DNA of 64,000 bases from CAIVAT01 sp964355945 (GCA_964355945.1 CAYHGE010000008.1:1-64000); one strand, 5' to 3'. Numbered from the stretch's first letter, positions 53,431 through 62,783 are shown. Numbers and translations are program-made. The notes: a model not told the origin generated them from the sequence alone.

Positions 53431-54209
53431 TTGAAAAGTTCCTCCATGAAATTTGAAAGATCACTCGGACTCACATTCTCAAAGAGTCTGCCTTCATAAC
53501 AATAGGCTATTTCGCCTCTTTCTTCTGAAACAATAATGGCAATGGAGTCGGATTTCTCAGTGATTCCAACCGCAGCACGGTGACGAAGCCCATAAAATGG
53601 AGGAATGTTCGCTTTGTTCGAAACAGGCAGGATGCAGCGTGCAGCCCTGATCTGTCCTCCCATCACAATTACTGCCCCATCATGCAAAGGGCTGTTTTTG
53701 AAGAATATCGTTTCAAGAATGACTTCTGAGATTTTGGCATCAACAGCCTGGCCGGTCGCAATGTACTGAGCGAGTTCATTCTGCTGGGTGATTACAATCA
53801 ATGCACCTGTTTTGGTTTCAGCCATTTTCTGGCACGCCTTTACGATGCTGTCAATGTCGAGGTTAACCGGGTTGTCAAGTTTGAATTGCCAGAACAGAAA
53901 CCTTTTTCGCTGGTTTTTAATAATTTTCGTGTTACCCACCATCAGCAAGAACTGGCGGATCTCGGGCTGGAACACAACAATCAAGGCAATTACCCCGACA
54001 CTAATGAATTGACCTAAAATTTCAGTGAGCAGCTGCATCTGCAAAGCTTTCACAACCTTCCAGATCAGGTAAACGGCTATGATCCCGATGAAAATCCGGA
54101 TGGCCGCTGTACCTTTGACGAGATTGTAAATTTCATACAAGAGTAGCGCAAACAGAATGATGTCGATGACATCAACGATCCGGAGTGAGAAAAGGCCAAT
54201 TAATACCAT
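53427..54209 (-). CDS. cdaA: Diadenylate cyclase (CdaA/DisA-N family)
   Basis: 260 residues. Three membrane segments in the first 80 residues precede the DAC domain, with the DGA motif in NSPLHDGAVIVMGG and the RHR motif in YGLRHRAAVGITEKSD. It makes cyclic di-AMP from two ATP at the membrane. The start codon is only 5 bases from the -7 box at 54214, which suggests a leaderless transcript. The folP gene upstream is 23 bases away on the same strand. Confidence 0.95.
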   Translation of the reverse strand: MVLIGLFSLRIVDVIDIILFALLLYEIYNLVKGTAAIRIFIGIIAVYLIWKVVKALQMQLLTEILGQFISVGVIALIVVFQPEIRQFLLMVGNTKIIKNQRKRFLFWQFKLDNPVNLDIDSIVKACQKMAETKTGALIVITQQNELAQYIATGQAVDAKISEVILETIFFKNSPLHDGAVIVMGGQIRAARCILPVSNKANIPPFYGLRHRAAVGITEKSDSIAIIVSEERGEIAYCYEGRLFENVSPSDLSNFMEELFK

Positions 54210-54213
54210 GCTG

Positions 54214-54221
54214 CAAAGTTA
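54214..54221 (-). promoter_or_regulatory. -7 box (TAACTTTG) for cdaA
   Basis: Reverse complement of CAAAGTTA. Transcription starting 7 bases on would begin in the cdaA start codon. A TTG-equivalent at 54238-54240 is 16 bases upstream. Confidence 0.5.
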
Positions 54222-54232
54222 CCAATTTTCCC

Positions 54233-55057
54233 CTAACCAACCATCTTCACGAGCCTGATCGCCTCCATTGCCTCCTTTACATCATGCACCCTCAGGATAT
54301 CCGCCCCTTTCATCAATGCGATGGTATTGAGCACGGTTGTACCATTGAGTGCTTCGGATGATTCTATGCATAATTGTTTGTAAATCATTGACTTTCTGGA
54401 TATACCAACCAGCAAAGGTGCTCCTGTTGACCTGAACTCTTCCAGGTGTCCCAGCAGGGTGTAGTTCTGTTCAGTACTCTTGCCAAAACCAAATCCGGGG
54501 TCGATGATTACCTGCCTGACACCTGCCTCCCGGCATTGTTGTAATTGATTTTCAAAAAAGTATGCAACCTCGGCAACAACATCAGCATAAGAGGGCTTGA
54601 TTTGCATAGTTGCCGGTGTTCCTTTCATGTGCATCAGGATATAAGGCACCTTTAACGATGCGACCATTTCAAACATACCCTGCTCATAACGGCCGCCATA
54701 GATGTCATTGACCATTGACGCCCCCTGCTCAACGGCAGCCTTTGCAACACGTGCACGAAAAGTATCGACAGAGAGGATACATTCCGGGAAATGTAATTTG
54801 ATTGCTTTAACGGCCGGGATTAACCGACCGAGCTCCTCCTGCTCATCAACATCCCCGGCCCCGGGCCGGGTCGATACAGCACCGAGGTCGATGATGGATG
54901 CACCTTCTTGCAGCATCTTCTCCACCTGTTGTAATTGATTATCAAGGCTCAGAAACCTGCCGCCATCGAAAAATGAATCGGGAGCCAGGTTAAGGATCCC
55001 CATCACCACTGGTGTGGATAGCTCCAACTCATTTGTACCGAAAAATAGTTTTTTCAT
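54233..55057 (-). CDS. folP: Dihydropteroate synthase
   Basis: 274 residues, TIM barrel. Motifs are VMGILNLAPDSFFDGGRF (pterin/pyrophosphate loop), GASIIDLGAVSTRPGA, MVNDIYGG, ILMHMKGTPATMQ, VIIDPGFGFGKSTEQNYTLL and LVGISRKSMIY. It joins p-aminobenzoate with the pterin pyrophosphate in folate synthesis; it is the sulfonamide target. It is upstream of cdaA in the same direction. Confidence 0.96.
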   Translation of the reverse strand: MKKLFFGTNELELSTPVVMGILNLAPDSFFDGGRFLSLDNQLQQVEKMLQEGASIIDLGAVSTRPGAGDVDEQEELGRLIPAVKAIKLHFPECILSVDTFRARVAKAAVEQGASMVNDIYGGRYEQGMFEMVASLKVPYILMHMKGTPATMQIKPSYADVVAEVAYFFENQLQQCREAGVRQVIIDPGFGFGKSTEQNYTLLGHLEEFRSTGAPLLVGISRKSMIYKQLCIESSEALNGTTVLNTIALMKGADILRVHDVKEAMEAIRLVKMVG

Positions 55058-55142
55058 GAAGCAGTAAAAATAACACTTTCAGTGCAATAATTTCCATCGA
55101 ATGCCTCAGGATGTTTTTTTTTACATTTTTTGCATTTTTTTC

Positions 55143-55172
55143 TTGACTTTTACTTTTATTGTATTACCTTTG
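55143..55172 (+). promoter_or_regulatory. Complete promoter (TTG - 19 bp - TACCTTTG) for the PadR-like gene
   Basis: -33 TTG at 55143-55145, -7 TACCTTTG at 55165-55172. Overlapping the expected start is an inverted repeat, TGTATT (55171-55176) and AATACA (55190-55195), 13 bases apart, with ATGT/ACAT half-sites inside. This is a candidate operator for the encoded regulator. Confidence 0.7.
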
Positions 55173-55208
55173 TATTGTACAACATGTTTAATACATAAAG
55201 ATTAATTC

Positions 55209-55586
55209 ATGGATAAGGATAAGTTATTGTCAGAATTGCTGGCAGCGTGGGAAGAAACATACAAAAAAGGACAACTTACTTTATGGATTTTTCTTGCTTT
55301 AAAGGAGGAACCCAAGTACGTTGATGAAATCAAATCCTTTGTTGAAGAGGAATCGAATCAATCAATGCGCTGTGAGGAGCAAAGTTTGTACAGAAATCTG
55401 CGCAAGTTTCAACATCTCGGTGTTGTTGACTATGAAACCGGAAAGGGAAATAAAGGGCCGGAGCGCAAATATTATTTTCTGACAGATTTAGGTCATGCCC
55501 TTTTAAAGCAGTTCATCAACAGAAATATCAGTTTGTTCTTTAACAGTAAAATCAAAAACCTTTTAAAACCGGAGGAAGAATCATGA
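55209..55586 (+). CDS. PadR-family-like transcriptional regulator
   Basis: 125 residues. A winged-helix domain of PadR type: TLWIFLALKEEPKYVDEIKSFVEE, EQSLYRNLRKFQHLGVVDYE, GPERKYYFLTDLGHALLKQFI. PadR proteins often repress a neighbouring membrane transporter or membrane protein gene. Here the next gene, overlapping by 4 bases, encodes a four-helix membrane protein, so the two form a small regulatory cassette, probably self-regulated through the inverted repeat at 55171-55195. Confidence 0.82.
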   Translation: MDKDKLLSELLAAWEETYKKGQLTLWIFLALKEEPKYVDEIKSFVEEESNQSMRCEEQSLYRNLRKFQHLGVVDYETGKGNKGPERKYYFLTDLGHALLKQFINRNISLFFNSKIKNLLKPEEES

Positions 55587-56002
55587 AACTATTTACAGTC
55601 AATCAGTTAAGGTATTCAGGAATGCTTATTTTATTTACACTCCTATTTCGTTATGGGTTAAGTAGTTTACTGAACATGGCAGAGTTCACCTGGGCCTGGG
55701 TGATTGCAGTAATCTATGGTATTTTGATTTTTGCTACTGCCTGGCACCTGGCTAAAAATGATTATGATTCTCACCTGTTTTCCGACATTGGTTTCAGGCT
55801 TCACCTCTTAACCTACCTTGTTTGCAATATTATTGCTGAAACATGGTTTCTGCTTGACCTCCAATCGAGTCATGAAAGTATATGGACCGTCCATCTTACG
55901 GCGATTTTCTGGGGAATCGGGCTGATGATCCATTTCGTGTTATTTTTAATCGCTAGAAAGAACACGATCAGGGGAATAGACAAATCTGAAATATTTGAGT
56001 AA
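55583..56002 (+). CDS. Four-helix membrane protein coupled to the PadR-like gene
   Basis: 139 residues with four predicted membrane segments (about 12-32, 38-57, 74-92 and 105-125) and a short charged tail. Not recognised as a known family. It starts in an ATGA overlap with the regulator gene, so the two products are made together. By analogy with other PadR cassettes it may sense or respond to membrane stress; that is inference from position only. Confidence 0.7.
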   Translation: MKLFTVNQLRYSGMLILFTLLFRYGLSSLLNMAEFTWAWVIAVIYGILIFATAWHLAKNDYDSHLFSDIGFRLHLLTYLVCNIIAETWFLLDLQSSHESIWTVHLTAIFWGIGLMIHFVLFLIARKNTIRGIDKSEIFE

Positions 56003-56094
56003 TCATAAACCAGGGATATGCCGTAGGGATCATCACCATTTGTCTTCCTCAATCGTTGGTTGCTTCAACTTTTTAATCATCTCAAAATTTGTGT

Positions 56095-56102
56095 TACTTT
56101 TG
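56095..56102 (+). promoter_or_regulatory. -7 box (TACTTTTG) for the metal cassette
   Basis: Matches TAnnTTTG, 14 bases before the ATG at 56117. Suggests that the three genes to 59437 form a separate transcription unit. Confidence 0.55.
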
Positions 56103-56116
56103 CAGGTGCAATTGTA

Positions 56117-56608
56117 ATGATGAAAACAGTCCAGCGCATCGGTGTTATTTTATTATTGCTGGTGTTCCTCTTCGGAACATTCGGTTTATCTGTATTTCAT
56201 CATCATTGTAACAGCAGTAATGAGGATATTGCAAGTATTTATCCTGAGTTATTCACCCGTGCAGGTTCAACCTGCTGTGTGGATGAAGAGACCGGGTATG
56301 TTTGCAGCGGACATAAAAGTTCACCGGAGGATATATATCATCAGGAGGTTGATGCAGCGCCATGCTGCAAAAGCACCCTCTCTTTCTTTAAACTGGATAT
56401 CCTCACTATTCGGGCTGAGAAATTTGTCCTTAACACTGAAAATATTCAGTTACCCCTCTATCCGGCTTTTTTACCCGAAGAGCCAAACGTTGAGCAACCT
56501 TTTATAATGCCTGCTCATTTCGAGTTTTATTCACCTCCTCTTTTCGGCAAAGTACTTGTGTACTACCTGAACCAGATTAAAATCCCTGCCTTTCACGCAA
56601 TTGCCTGA
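56117..56608 (+). CDS. HYC_CC_PP-like Cys/His-rich secreted protein
   Basis: 163 residues from the ATG at 56117. An N-terminal hydrophobic segment (IGVILLLLVFLFGTFGLSVF) is followed by HHHC, then CC (GSTCCVDEETGYVC), CC again (DAAPCCKSTLSFF) and a late PP (FEFYSPPLFG). This order of His-Cys, Cys-Cys and Pro-Pro motifs fits the HYC_CC_PP family of Bacteroidota, which lies next to TonB receptors and heavy-metal genes. The Cys/His clusters suggest binding of copper or a similar metal outside the cytoplasm. A TonB receptor and an HMA-domain protein follow. Confidence 0.78.
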   Translation: MMKTVQRIGVILLLLVFLFGTFGLSVFHHHCNSSNEDIASIYPELFTRAGSTCCVDEETGYVCSGHKSSPEDIYHQEVDAAPCCKSTLSFFKLDILTIRAEKFVLNTENIQLPLYPAFLPEEPNVEQPFIMPAHFEFYSPPLFGKVLVYYLNQIKIPAFHAIA

Positions 56609-56691
56609 CGAGTTTTCCCGCGCTGCATGTTTCATGTTAACCCGGGTTGACTGATTTTCCTTTTTACTAACGTCATTAATTGCAACGAAAG

Positions 56692-59058
56692 ATGAATAAT
56701 CTATTGATACTTTTTTTAGTTTTACTTGGAGGAGGAACCTCCATGCTTAGCCATGGCCAATCGCAAATGGTCAGTGGAAATGTTTTTGAACGAACCTCCA
56801 AGGGTGATAAGGTTGGTTTACCGGGAGTAAATGTTTTTTGGCTCGGCACGACCAAAGGAACCTTTACCAATGAATCCGGGAGTTTCACCATCTCCAGGTC
56901 GGGAGTCAAGAAGAACAGGCTCGTTATTAGTTTGCTTGGTTATCGCCACGACACTGTTTCTGTAGCCTCAGACGGGAAAAAGCTTGACATCGAATTAAAA
57001 CCGGATGTTCAGAACCTGAAGGAGGTGGAGATCAGCGGAAAGCAGGACAATACATTTATTTCAAGACTGAATGCAAGGCAAACCACCGTCATCACCACAG
57101 GAGAACTGCAAAGGGCTGCATGCTGCAATCTTGCCGAAAGCTTCGAGACCAATGCTTCGGTCGATGTCTCATACTCCGACGCACTTTCCGGTGCACGTCA
57201 GATCCAGTTGCTCGGACTATCCGGGATATACAGTCAGATCATGACTGAAAATGTTCCACTCATCCGCGGACTGGCAACACCGTTTGGGTTGAGCTACATC
57301 CCAGGATCCTGGATGGAGTCGATCCAGATCGCCAAGGGAACATCTTCTGTTGTACAGGGATACGAGTCAATAACAGGGCAGATCAATGTTGAGTATAAGA
57401 AGCCCGAAACCAGTGAAAAACTGTTTATTAATCTCTATGGCAACAGCAATCTGCGTTTTGAGGCCAATGCCGATGGAGCCATTAAAATCAACGATAAACT
57501 AAGTACATCTTTGCTCATTCATGCTGCCAGTTCTCAATATAAATTTGACCGCAATATCGTTCAGGAGCCGGATTCGACAGATGGATTCATGGATGCACCA
57601 AAAATCACGACACTTACAGCCATGAACAGGTGGGATTACATCGTTCCGAATAAATGGGTATCCCGTCTTGGAATTAAATATCTCTATGAGCAGCGTGACG
57701 GCGGACAGATGGCTTTTGTGAAAAGTGCCTGGAATACTGATACAACCGGTATCACCAATGATTCGAAGAAATATGGTATTGGTGTGACAACAAACCGGTT
57801 GGAAGCATTCTGGAAAAACGGAATATTCCTGGGGTCGGATGGAAAATCGAGTTTAGGTCTGATTCTCTCCGCGATCAATCATCAGCAGGATGCGTTTTAT
57901 GGCATCAACCTCTATAATGGGAAAGAGCGGAATTTTAATGCAAACCTGGTGTTCACCACTTCCTTCAATGAAAACAAACACCGTATTTCGGCGGGACTCA
58001 GTTATTTTGTGGATGATTTCACCGAGGATTTCCTGCAAACCCGTCTGAAATATCGATACCAGACCCTTCCACCCAATACAACCGCTACCACTGCCGACCT
58101 CTTTACACTGGTTGGGGATTCAACATTTAATTATGACATGGGCAGGACAGAGTGGGATGCCGGGGCATTTTTTGAATACACACTTGATATCTGCGGAAAA
58201 TTTGCTTTGATCGCAGGAGCGAGGGGGGATTACAACAGCCGCTTTGGGTATTACTTTACGCCCAGGCTGCATGCCCGCGTCAATACATCAAAAACGACCA
58301 CGATTCGTGCATCAGTGGGAAAAGGATACCGTTCACCCAATCTCCTGGCTGAAAACAGTGCAGTGTTTGTAAGTCAGAGGGTGCTCTATTTCGCACCAGA
58401 CCTAGGCAATGAAGAGGCGTGGAATTACGGAGTGAATTTTACCTGGAGCTTTACGCTTTTCAACGAAAAAGCAGAATTTTCTGTTGATGCTTACCGCACA
58501 AGCTTTGTCAAACAGATTATTGCTGACCAGGACAGCCTTCCTACTGCCATGTTTTTCTATAACCTGGATGGAAAGTCTTATGCCAACAGTGCCCAGGCCC
58601 AGTTCACATTTTCACCGCTTAATAGATTCACCATCACAACCGCTTTCAGGTACAATGATGTGAAGATCACAGAAGGAGGAAAACTCGTACAGAAGGCCAT
58701 GGTCAACCAGTACAAAGGCTTGCTGTCACTCGGTTATGCTACAAAATTCGATAAATGGAAATTTGACCTGACCGGTCAGCTCAATGGTCCTGCAAGGTTG
58801 CCGGATACACAGAAAATGCCGGGGTTCCTTCAGCGTCCGGGGTTTTCACCAACGTGGTTCAACCTGCTTGGCCAGGTTACCAGGAAATTCAAACATTTTG
58901 ATGTTTACCTGGGCGGAGAAAATCTGACCAATTTCCGTCAGAATGATCCGATTTCCGAGTACTGGAAACCTTACCACACGCATTTTGACGCCTCCATGGC
59001 GTGGGGGCCGATTGTTGGAATCTCAATTTATGCAGGTGTAAGAATGATGATAAAATAA
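56692..59058 (+). CDS. TonB-dependent receptor of the metal cassette
   Basis: 788 residues from the ATG at 56692. Signal peptide to about residue 22, carboxypeptidase-like domain at about 30-110 (VGLPGVNVFWLGTTKGTFTNESG). The plug has a notable Cys pair, ELQRAACCNLAESFETN, then VSYSDALSGARQIQLLGLSG and RGLATPFGLSYIPG. The barrel ends IVGISIYAGVRMMIK. The group with CCNLAESFETN is common in Bacteroidota beside heavy-metal genes; import or sensing of copper or another soft metal is inferred from its neighbours. It is 83 bases after the HYC_CC_PP-like gene and 16 bases before the HMA gene. Confidence 0.9.
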   Translation: MNNLLILFLVLLGGGTSMLSHGQSQMVSGNVFERTSKGDKVGLPGVNVFWLGTTKGTFTNESGSFTISRSGVKKNRLVISLLGYRHDTVSVASDGKKLDIELKPDVQNLKEVEISGKQDNTFISRLNARQTTVITTGELQRAACCNLAESFETNASVDVSYSDALSGARQIQLLGLSGIYSQIMTENVPLIRGLATPFGLSYIPGSWMESIQIAKGTSSVVQGYESITGQINVEYKKPETSEKLFINLYGNSNLRFEANADGAIKINDKLSTSLLIHAASSQYKFDRNIVQEPDSTDGFMDAPKITTLTAMNRWDYIVPNKWVSRLGIKYLYEQRDGGQMAFVKSAWNTDTTGITNDSKKYGIGVTTNRLEAFWKNGIFLGSDGKSSLGLILSAINHQQDAFYGINLYNGKERNFNANLVFTTSFNENKHRISAGLSYFVDDFTEDFLQTRLKYRYQTLPPNTTATTADLFTLVGDSTFNYDMGRTEWDAGAFFEYTLDICGKFALIAGARGDYNSRFGYYFTPRLHARVNTSKTTTIRASVGKGYRSPNLLAENSAVFVSQRVLYFAPDLGNEEAWNYGVNFTWSFTLFNEKAEFSVDAYRTSFVKQIIADQDSLPTAMFFYNLDGKSYANSAQAQFTFSPLNRFTITTAFRYNDVKITEGGKLVQKAMVNQYKGLLSLGYATKFDKWKFDLTGQLNGPARLPDTQKMPGFLQRPGFSPTWFNLLGQVTRKFKHFDVYLGGENLTNFRQNDPISEYWKPYHTHFDASMAWGPIVGISIYAGVRMMIK

Positions 59059-59074
59059 CTCAAATTTCAAATTT

Positions 59075-59437
59075 ATGACAACAATTTCCAAAATTTCAGC
59101 AAATATATTTACGATGGTGATGATATTCTTTATATCAGCCACCTGTTTCGGACAACAAAAAAAAGTTGACACGCTTTCCATAAAAACTTCCGCAGTGTGC
59201 GGGATGTGCAAAGAGCGCATTGAAGGCTGCCTTGCTTTTGAAAAAGGGGTTAAATCAGCATCACTGGATGTTGAAACCAAGGTTGCAACGGTTATTTTCA
59301 ATCCGTCAAAGACATCCCCTGCACAGCTAAGGAATACACTGTCGAAAATTGGCTATGATGCTGATACCATTGCTGCTAATCAGTCGGCATATGCCAAACT
59401 GCCAGCCTGCTGCAAAAAGGATGCCCCGAAGCATTGA
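59075..59437 (+). CDS. Periplasmic heavy-metal-associated (HMA) domain protein
   Basis: 120 residues. Signal peptide of about 27 residues (ANIFTMVMIFFISATCFG). One HMA domain with metal motif CGMC (TSAVCGMCKERIEGCLAFEKG) and the ferredoxin-like ending ATVIFNPSKTSPAQLRNTLSKIGYDAD. A C-terminal ACC gives another possible metal site. Probably a periplasmic copper or mercury-type metallochaperone working with the TonB receptor before it. Confidence 0.9.
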   Translation: MTTISKISANIFTMVMIFFISATCFGQQKKVDTLSIKTSAVCGMCKERIEGCLAFEKGVKSASLDVETKVATVIFNPSKTSPAQLRNTLSKIGYDADTIAANQSAYAKLPACCKKDAPKH

Positions 59438-59445
59438 GAGGTGCA

Positions 59446-59862
59446 CTATCTCCAGCCACCCAGGATCGCTCCGGAAATTGTGAGGTAGAGAACCTGGTAT
59501 CCGGCATCTATGGCCCAAAGTGTAAACGTTTTACGCTGATAAAGTATGTTGATGCCGATTGAAGTGGCTACAAAAAACAACCCGATCAGGAATCCGTATT
59601 GTGCACCTGAAAAAGCAGTGACATCCTTACCTGCATGTCCCTGTAATATCACAGCCAGTCCGAAATTCATCAGGAAAATCAAGAAAAAACTTGAACCGAA
59701 AATGATGGCCATGTTGGCCTTTTCCAGGGTTTCTGTCGTTAATCCTACAGCAGATTGCCATGCCTTACTGAACAGTACCGGACTGTACCAGATCGCACCC
59801 AATGCAAAACTTGCAATGGCAGCTATTACCAGTGCGAGAAAATTGATATTTGAAATTTCCAT
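59446..59862 (-). CDS. DUF1761 membrane protein
   Basis: 138 residues with four hydrophobic segments. The start is typical of DUF1761 (NFLALVIAAIASFALGAIWYSPVLFSKAWQ), and YQVLYLTISGAILGGWR closes it. Function unknown. It converges with the HMA gene at 8 bases. Confidence 0.85.
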   Translation of the reverse strand: MEISNINFLALVIAAIASFALGAIWYSPVLFSKAWQSAVGLTTETLEKANMAIIFGSSFFLIFLMNFGLAVILQGHAGKDVTAFSGAQYGFLIGLFFVATSIGINILYQRKTFTLWAIDAGYQVLYLTISGAILGGWR

Positions 59863-59931
59863 AATGTTTTAATTTAGATTATTTCTCGATTACAAAAATA
59901 GTGTAATTTTTATAATACCATGTTCTTCATC

Positions 59932-59967
59932 AAAAAAAAGAGGCCACCCATGTTTTTGGCGGCCTCT
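59932..59967 (-). terminator. Intrinsic terminator of ppdK
   Basis: Minus strand: GAGGCCGCC pairs with GGTGGCCTC (59958-59966 with 59940-59948), then eight T. It lies 24 bases after the ppdK stop. Confidence 0.88.
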
Positions 59968-59990
59968 TTCTGAGTTGCTGCAATTTAAGG

Positions 59991-62783
59991 TTATTTTTTC
60001 TTCACAACCTTTGAAGCAGTTTTTTTGGCAACTGGTTTTATTTCCGTGGCTTTTTTCTGTTTGATCACAGCCTGTGCTGCGGCCAAACGTGCAATAGGCA
60101 CACGGAACGGGGAGCAACTTACATAATTGAACCCAAGTGAATGGCAGAATTCAACAGATGCCGGTTCACCACCATGTTCACCGCAGATACCGATCTTCAG
60201 GTCCTTGCGGGTGGAGCGGCCTTTTTCAACCGCCATCTTCATCAACTGGCCAACACCTTCAAAATCAATTACCTGAAATGGATCAACTGGTAAGATTTTT
60301 TGTTCAATATATTCTGGAACAAACCCGCCAATGTCGTCGCGTGAGAATCCAAAGGTCATCTGGGTCAGGTCATTGGTGCCGAAGGAGAAGAACGAAGCAG
60401 TCTGAGCGATTTTATCAGCGGTAAGCGCCGCACGCGGGATTTCGATCATGGTTCCGACCATGTGAGGGATCTCCTTCATCTTGAATTTCTTGCATACTTC
60501 CGCATAGATCTCGTCGATGATTACATACTGGTGTTTTAACTCCTTCTCAGTACAGGTTACAGGGATCATGATTTCGGGGAATACCTCTATCTTTTCCTGC
60601 AACAGCTCAGCAGTTGCTTCAAAGATGGCACGAACCTGCATCTCCGTGATTTCCGGGTAGGTGATACCGAGGCGGACTCCGCGATGGCCCATCATCGGGT
60701 TTGTTTCGTGAAGCTTATCAGCGCGGCGGTCAAACTCATCTTTGGTGATTTTCAGACTGTCGGCGATCTTTTTGCGGGCATCTTCCTGCTGTGGAATGAA
60801 CTCATGCAAAGGCGGATCAAGTGTACGGATGGTAACAGGATATCCGTCCATGGCAGCGAGGGTTTGCTTGATATCCTTTTTTACATAAGGATAAAGCTCA
60901 TTCAATGCCTTGCGACGTTCTTCACCGGTTTTTGAAGCAATCATCTTGCGGAGGATGAATAGCGGTTTCTCACCATTCTTGGCATAGAACATGTGTTCGG
61001 TACGGAACAATCCGATCCCCTCTGCGCCAAATGCTCGTGCCTTGGCTGCATCTTCAGGTGTGTCGGCATTCGTACGGATTTTCATGGTGCGGATGGCATC
61101 GCACAGCACCATAAAGGCTTTCAGATCAGGATTCTCCGGGTCTGGCATGATCGTAGGTACCTTGCCGTTATAGATGTATCCCTTTGATCCGTTCATCGAA
61201 ATGAAATCGCCTTCTTTCAGGATCACATCTCCGATTTCCATGGTTTTTTTGGTGGCATCGATCTTCAAGCCGCCTGCACCAACGATACAACATTTCCCCC
61301 AGCCACGGGCAACAAGCGCAGCATGACTTGTCATCCCGCCGCGGGCGGTAAGGATAGCCTGTGCAGCGCGCATCCCTTCAATATCCTCAGGGTTGGTCTC
61401 TTCACGAACAAGAATGACTGTTTTGCCTTGTTTTGCCCAGGCAACAGCATCAACAGAATTGAACACAATTTGTCCGGCAGAACCTCCGGGACCGGCAGGA
61501 AGACCTTTGGCGATCTCCTTGGTTTTCTTTTCAAAAGCAGGATCCAGGATTGAATGCAGGAGTTCGTCGAGCTGGTTTGGTTCAACACGCGAAACAGCTT
61601 CTTCCCTGGTAATCAGTTTTTCATTATACATGTCAACCGCCATTTTTACGGCGGCAGGTCCATTGCGTTTACCAACACGGCACTGAAGCATATAGAGTTT
61701 TCCATCCTGGATGGTGAACTCTATGTCGAGCATGTTGCGGTAATGTTTCTCAAGATTGCGCTCAATTTTAAAAAGTTCCTTGTAAACTCCTGGCATGGCA
61801 GTTTCCAGTGACTGAAGTTTCATGGTATGCTCATCTTTTCCAATTTCATTAATTGGGTTTGGCGTACGAATACCGGCAACCACATCTTCACCCTGCGCAT
61901 TGGCAAGCCATTCGCCATAGAAGTAGTTCTTGCCTGTGGCAGGGTTACGGGTAAATGCAACCCCTGTGGCAGAACTTTCGCCCATGTTTCCGAATACCAT
62001 CGACTGCACATTTACAGCAGTTCCCCATTCAGTGGGAATTCCCTCAATGCGCCGGTATGAGATTGCACGCTTCCCATTCCAACTGGAGAAAACTGCTCCC
62101 ACTGCACCCCAGAGTTGTTCCATCGGATCTTCAGGGAAGGAGGTTCCAAGAACCTGTTTTACTTTTTTCTTATATATCTCTATGAGTGCTTTAAGGTCGT
62201 CAGCTGTAAGGTCCGTATCATTCTTAGCTCCCCTTTTTTCCTTCATTTTATGAAGTTCGGCTTCAAGCTGAACACGAACACCTTTTCCTTCTTGTGGTTC
62301 GATACCTGCAGCTTTTTCCATCACCACATCCGAATACATCTGGATAAGGCGGCGTTGTGAGTCGTATACAAATCGAGGGTTTCCGGTCTTTTTGATCAGA
62401 CCTTCACGGGTAATGTCGTTCAAACCGACATTTAAAACAGTCTCCATCATCCCTGGCATTGATGCACGGGCACCGGACCGGACAGAGACCAGAAGTGGGT
62501 TATTTTTATCTCCAAAGATGGCGCCCATCTCTTTTTCGGTTGCTTTCAGACTGTCGGCAACCTGCTTTTTTAATTCCTTGGGGTAGGATTTTTTATTCTG
62601 CTGATAATAGGTACATACTTCAGTGGTAATTGTGAAACCGGCAGGTACTGGAAGTCCGATGTTTACCATCTCAGCGAGGTTCGCACCCTTACCGCCAAGC
62701 AGATTCTTCATTTCGGCCGTTCCTTCGGCTTCCTTACCGCCAAAATAGTAGACGTACTTGTTCTCGTTAGCTTGTTTTGCCAT
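59991..62783 (-). CDS. ppdK: Pyruvate, phosphate dikinase
   Basis: 930 residues from the ATG at 62783 (MAKQANENKYVYYFGGKEAEG). It interconverts pyruvate, ATP and Pi with PEP, AMP and PPi, useful in PPi-based glycolysis of anaerobes. The ATP-grasp N-terminal domain has GGKGANLAEMVNIGLPVPAGFTI and RSGARASMPGMMETVLNVGL. The phosphohistidine domain has TARGGMTSHAALVARGWGKCC (catalytic His). The PEP-binding barrel has FGTNDLTQMTFGFSRDD and GICGEHGGEP. The C-terminus carries a 20-residue extension rich in Lys, Ala, Thr and Val (ATEIKPVAKKTASKVVKKK), not part of the enzyme fold. Confidence 0.97.
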   Translation of the reverse strand: MAKQANENKYVYYFGGKEAEGTAEMKNLLGGKGANLAEMVNIGLPVPAGFTITTEVCTYYQQNKKSYPKELKKQVADSLKATEKEMGAIFGDKNNPLLVSVRSGARASMPGMMETVLNVGLNDITREGLIKKTGNPRFVYDSQRRLIQMYSDVVMEKAAGIEPQEGKGVRVQLEAELHKMKEKRGAKNDTDLTADDLKALIEIYKKKVKQVLGTSFPEDPMEQLWGAVGAVFSSWNGKRAISYRRIEGIPTEWGTAVNVQSMVFGNMGESSATGVAFTRNPATGKNYFYGEWLANAQGEDVVAGIRTPNPINEIGKDEHTMKLQSLETAMPGVYKELFKIERNLEKHYRNMLDIEFTIQDGKLYMLQCRVGKRNGPAAVKMAVDMYNEKLITREEAVSRVEPNQLDELLHSILDPAFEKKTKEIAKGLPAGPGGSAGQIVFNSVDAVAWAKQGKTVILVREETNPEDIEGMRAAQAILTARGGMTSHAALVARGWGKCCIVGAGGLKIDATKKTMEIGDVILKEGDFISMNGSKGYIYNGKVPTIMPDPENPDLKAFMVLCDAIRTMKIRTNADTPEDAAKARAFGAEGIGLFRTEHMFYAKNGEKPLFILRKMIASKTGEERRKALNELYPYVKKDIKQTLAAMDGYPVTIRTLDPPLHEFIPQQEDARKKIADSLKITKDEFDRRADKLHETNPMMGHRGVRLGITYPEITEMQVRAIFEATAELLQEKIEVFPEIMIPVTCTEKELKHQYVIIDEIYAEVCKKFKMKEIPHMVGTMIEIPRAALTADKIAQTASFFSFGTNDLTQMTFGFSRDDIGGFVPEYIEQKILPVDPFQVIDFEGVGQLMKMAVEKGRSTRKDLKIGICGEHGGEPASVEFCHSLGFNYVSCSPFRVPIARLAAAQAVIKQKKATEIKPVAKKTASKVVKKK

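Noticed and set aside
59932..59967. Bidirectional terminator serving the DUF1761 side as well
   Set aside because: The T-run is good only on the minus strand, and the DUF1761 gene is transcribed away from it.
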